A stretch of DNA of 64,000 bases from Anastatus disparis (lineage: Eukaryota; Arthropoda; Insecta; Hymenoptera; Eupelmidae), in contig JAFFSR010000220.1 in NCBI GenBank assembly GCA_017163975.1, positions 18,990,001-19,054,000 on the forward strand. The letters are read 5' to 3'. Position 1 is the first letter of the stretch. Each line of letters opens with the position of its first letter. The notes beneath the pieces were generated by a model. That model was not told the origin of the DNA, did not search any database, and saw only the letters and a list, made by a program, of their open reading frames with translations. Position numbers and translations under genes: made by a program. Shown here one piece after another: positions 62,101-64,000 of this stretch.

Positions 62101-64000
62101 TGTCTGAAATTTGTAGCTTTAAATTTTTGAACAATTTTACAAAAATTACATTTCACCTAACAAAACAGCATTTAAATAAATAATAAAGAGCATAAAATAA
62201 TTTTTCCAAGTTAAATCCATTAAAGTTAACAGAATAAAACGACAAATTTAACGACAAGAAATTGAACACGTAAATAAAAAATTTTACAGCATTACCGATA
62301 AATTTAACGGAAAATAAATTATTGCACTAAAAATTATTGTTCATAATACCAATATTTGGCAAAATATATGCGTTCAAAAAATCATTATTCCACCTATTGT
62401 TTTAAATTACAAAACGTAAAAATAAAATATATTTAAAGTGCGCTTGATTGTCTATTTTTTGTTATTAACAATCGTTTCCGTTAAAAATTATCATGCTATA
62501 CTTGTCTACCTGCCATATATCATGTTCTTTTTATATTTCGAGCCAACGCTGCATGCGATAGCGCAGCACAACAAAATCGCGTCGAGCTTGTTAGTTTGTC
62601 CGATACGCGTTAGTCTGCTAAACAGCGTCATTTAATAAATATGTCGATCGTAAACTATTTCACTGGCGATCATTAAATATCAGTGTATTACTAATGCTTC
62701 GAAAACCAAAACCTCTTGCTATTTCTATATAATAGGCATATGTCATAAATTGGTTAACACATATATTAACGTGTTTTATTTATATGCGTATACTTTTTTT
62801 TTATATTTTCTAAAATGTAAAGCAGAATGTTTTGATTTATAACTTTTGCAAATAAAAGGATTTGTTCATGTGTTCTATTTTTTTGCATGTAAGAACAGAT
62901 CTAGTAACCCAGATAATTTAATATCACGAATATAAAAAGTTATTTTATTTATATACGATTGTAAGTATTAAAATTTGCGAATACAAATTTGTTAAAACTA
63001 TAAATTTGATGGACTGTCCAAAAAATAATGTATGATCAAAGTTATTAGATATTGAATGTTCTTTAATAAGCTGCAAAACTTCAAATCTATTTTTTACTCT
63101 TAAAATCTAGAAATATTTTATATTTCACGAAATGTTACTTAACCGCTTCATAACACAATTGTGCAAGTCTTTTCTAAATATCAAAAGATATGATTTATCC
63201 ACAAAATCATCAAAGAGCGTTACAGAACAACACTAAAGTCTTCGCGCAATATACGTGTACTTGCAATAGTAAATAACTTAAACATTCTCGTTTAACAGGT
63301 TTTTTTTTCAAGACTGCTTTGCTCTCGTTTTATCGATGCCTCTTTTTCAAAACCTTTTTTTCACCTTCACAGAGCTCCGAGTCATTATAGATTTCACATT
63401 AGTGTAAATTATTTTACACAATGTTTTCTCTCTTTTTTCCCCTCTGCATGCACATGTATTTTCTGAGAAAATAATCGAAGCCGAACGTATACATATTTTA
63501 TTATTATTATTTGTAACGAACGATTATGTCACTGTTCTGGATTCAATCTTGAAGTACCTATTACTACAAAAAATGATTTTATATAGTTATGCGAGTTCAT
63601 GCAATAAACTATGTCTTACTATTATTTACGTCAGAACGTGTTTCGATGATTTTTATTGTCTGTTAACCAGAATTGTGAAACTTTTCAAAGTTATTATTTA
63701 TCGATACATTTATTTTTAGTTAAATATTAAATATCTCAAAAATTTCTTTATTTTTATATTAAAAAAAAGAATTAATAAAAAAAAATGTTACAGTGATTCA
63801 AAAATAATTCACATTTTCGTTTATAAGCTACCAGTCTTTTTCTCAATTAAATAATCTACGCCGCGAATACCGTAAGAAAACCCATACAACGTAATCTTAG
63901 TTCTTTTTATAATACTCGAACGGCCTTATTCTCGAAGGATCATTGCATTCCAGTTGGTAAGAACAAACAGCCAACGACACGACGGACGGCTACGACGACG
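56154..64000. other. Non-coding right flank
   Basis: No gene recognised. It contains GA/CT tracts (56453-56468, 57741-57760, 60028-60050), a G-rich run at 60188-60217, a TCG repeat near 60470-60485, and AT-rich DNA. An 8-bp inverted repeat CGTTTTTG/CAAAAACG sits at 61643-61690 in a locally GC-richer patch. The last 60 bases are GC-richer (ACGACG-type) and may lead into a promoter or exon beyond the window. Confidence 0.45.

Overview
This is a strongly AT-rich eukaryotic window, most likely from an insect genome; I cannot fix the order or species from sequence alone. The signs are many short GA/CT, TA and TCG microsatellites, tRNA-derived SINEs with A-rich tails, and a Ty3/gypsy LTR retrotransposon with a tRNA-Leu primer site. 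Outside the retrotransposon I find no convincing protein-coding exon. The flanks look like intergenic DNA or the inside of a very long intron. The intron reading is supported by a near-perfect zero-length-exon (recursive) splice site on the + strand at 26901/26902 and a weaker one at 33520/33521.

The centrepiece is a complete, apparently young LTR retrotransposon on the - strand at 13924-25456. Its two 333-bp LTRs are identical by eye and it is flanked by a 4-bp duplication (TTAG). Read in its own direction it contains the 5' LTR (25456-25124), a tRNA-Leu primer-binding site, a long leader, gag with two CCHC zinc knuckles (24295-22145), a protease-reverse transcriptase-RNase H frame (22196-19494), a third frame with an OTU-type cysteine protease domain (19578-17515), an integrase frame (17533-16274), about 2 kb without an ORF, a GC-rich palindrome where the polypurine tract should be, and the 3' LTR (14256-13924).

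The unusual part is the block between RNase H and integrase. It holds a predicted OTU protease (DGNC motif plus a later His) followed by a region resembling a TARG1/OARD1-type macro domain. That region starts in the OTU frame and ends in the integrase frame. All four frames are related by successive -1 shifts. The gag/pol overlap carries a textbook slippery heptamer (T TTA AAC) with a possible downstream pseudoknot; the other two junctions have no canonical slippery site.

Other repeats are three copies of one tRNA-derived SINE (8921-9123 on -, 10521-10720 and 13610-13806 on +), a roughly 100-bp TA-flanked MITE with CAGT termini (39817-39918), and a cluster of nested inverted repeats at 55524-56153, including a hairpin of about 170 bp. 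Long microsatellites lie at 33738-33803, 38539-38571, 39431-39455, 54173-54213 and 55468-55515.
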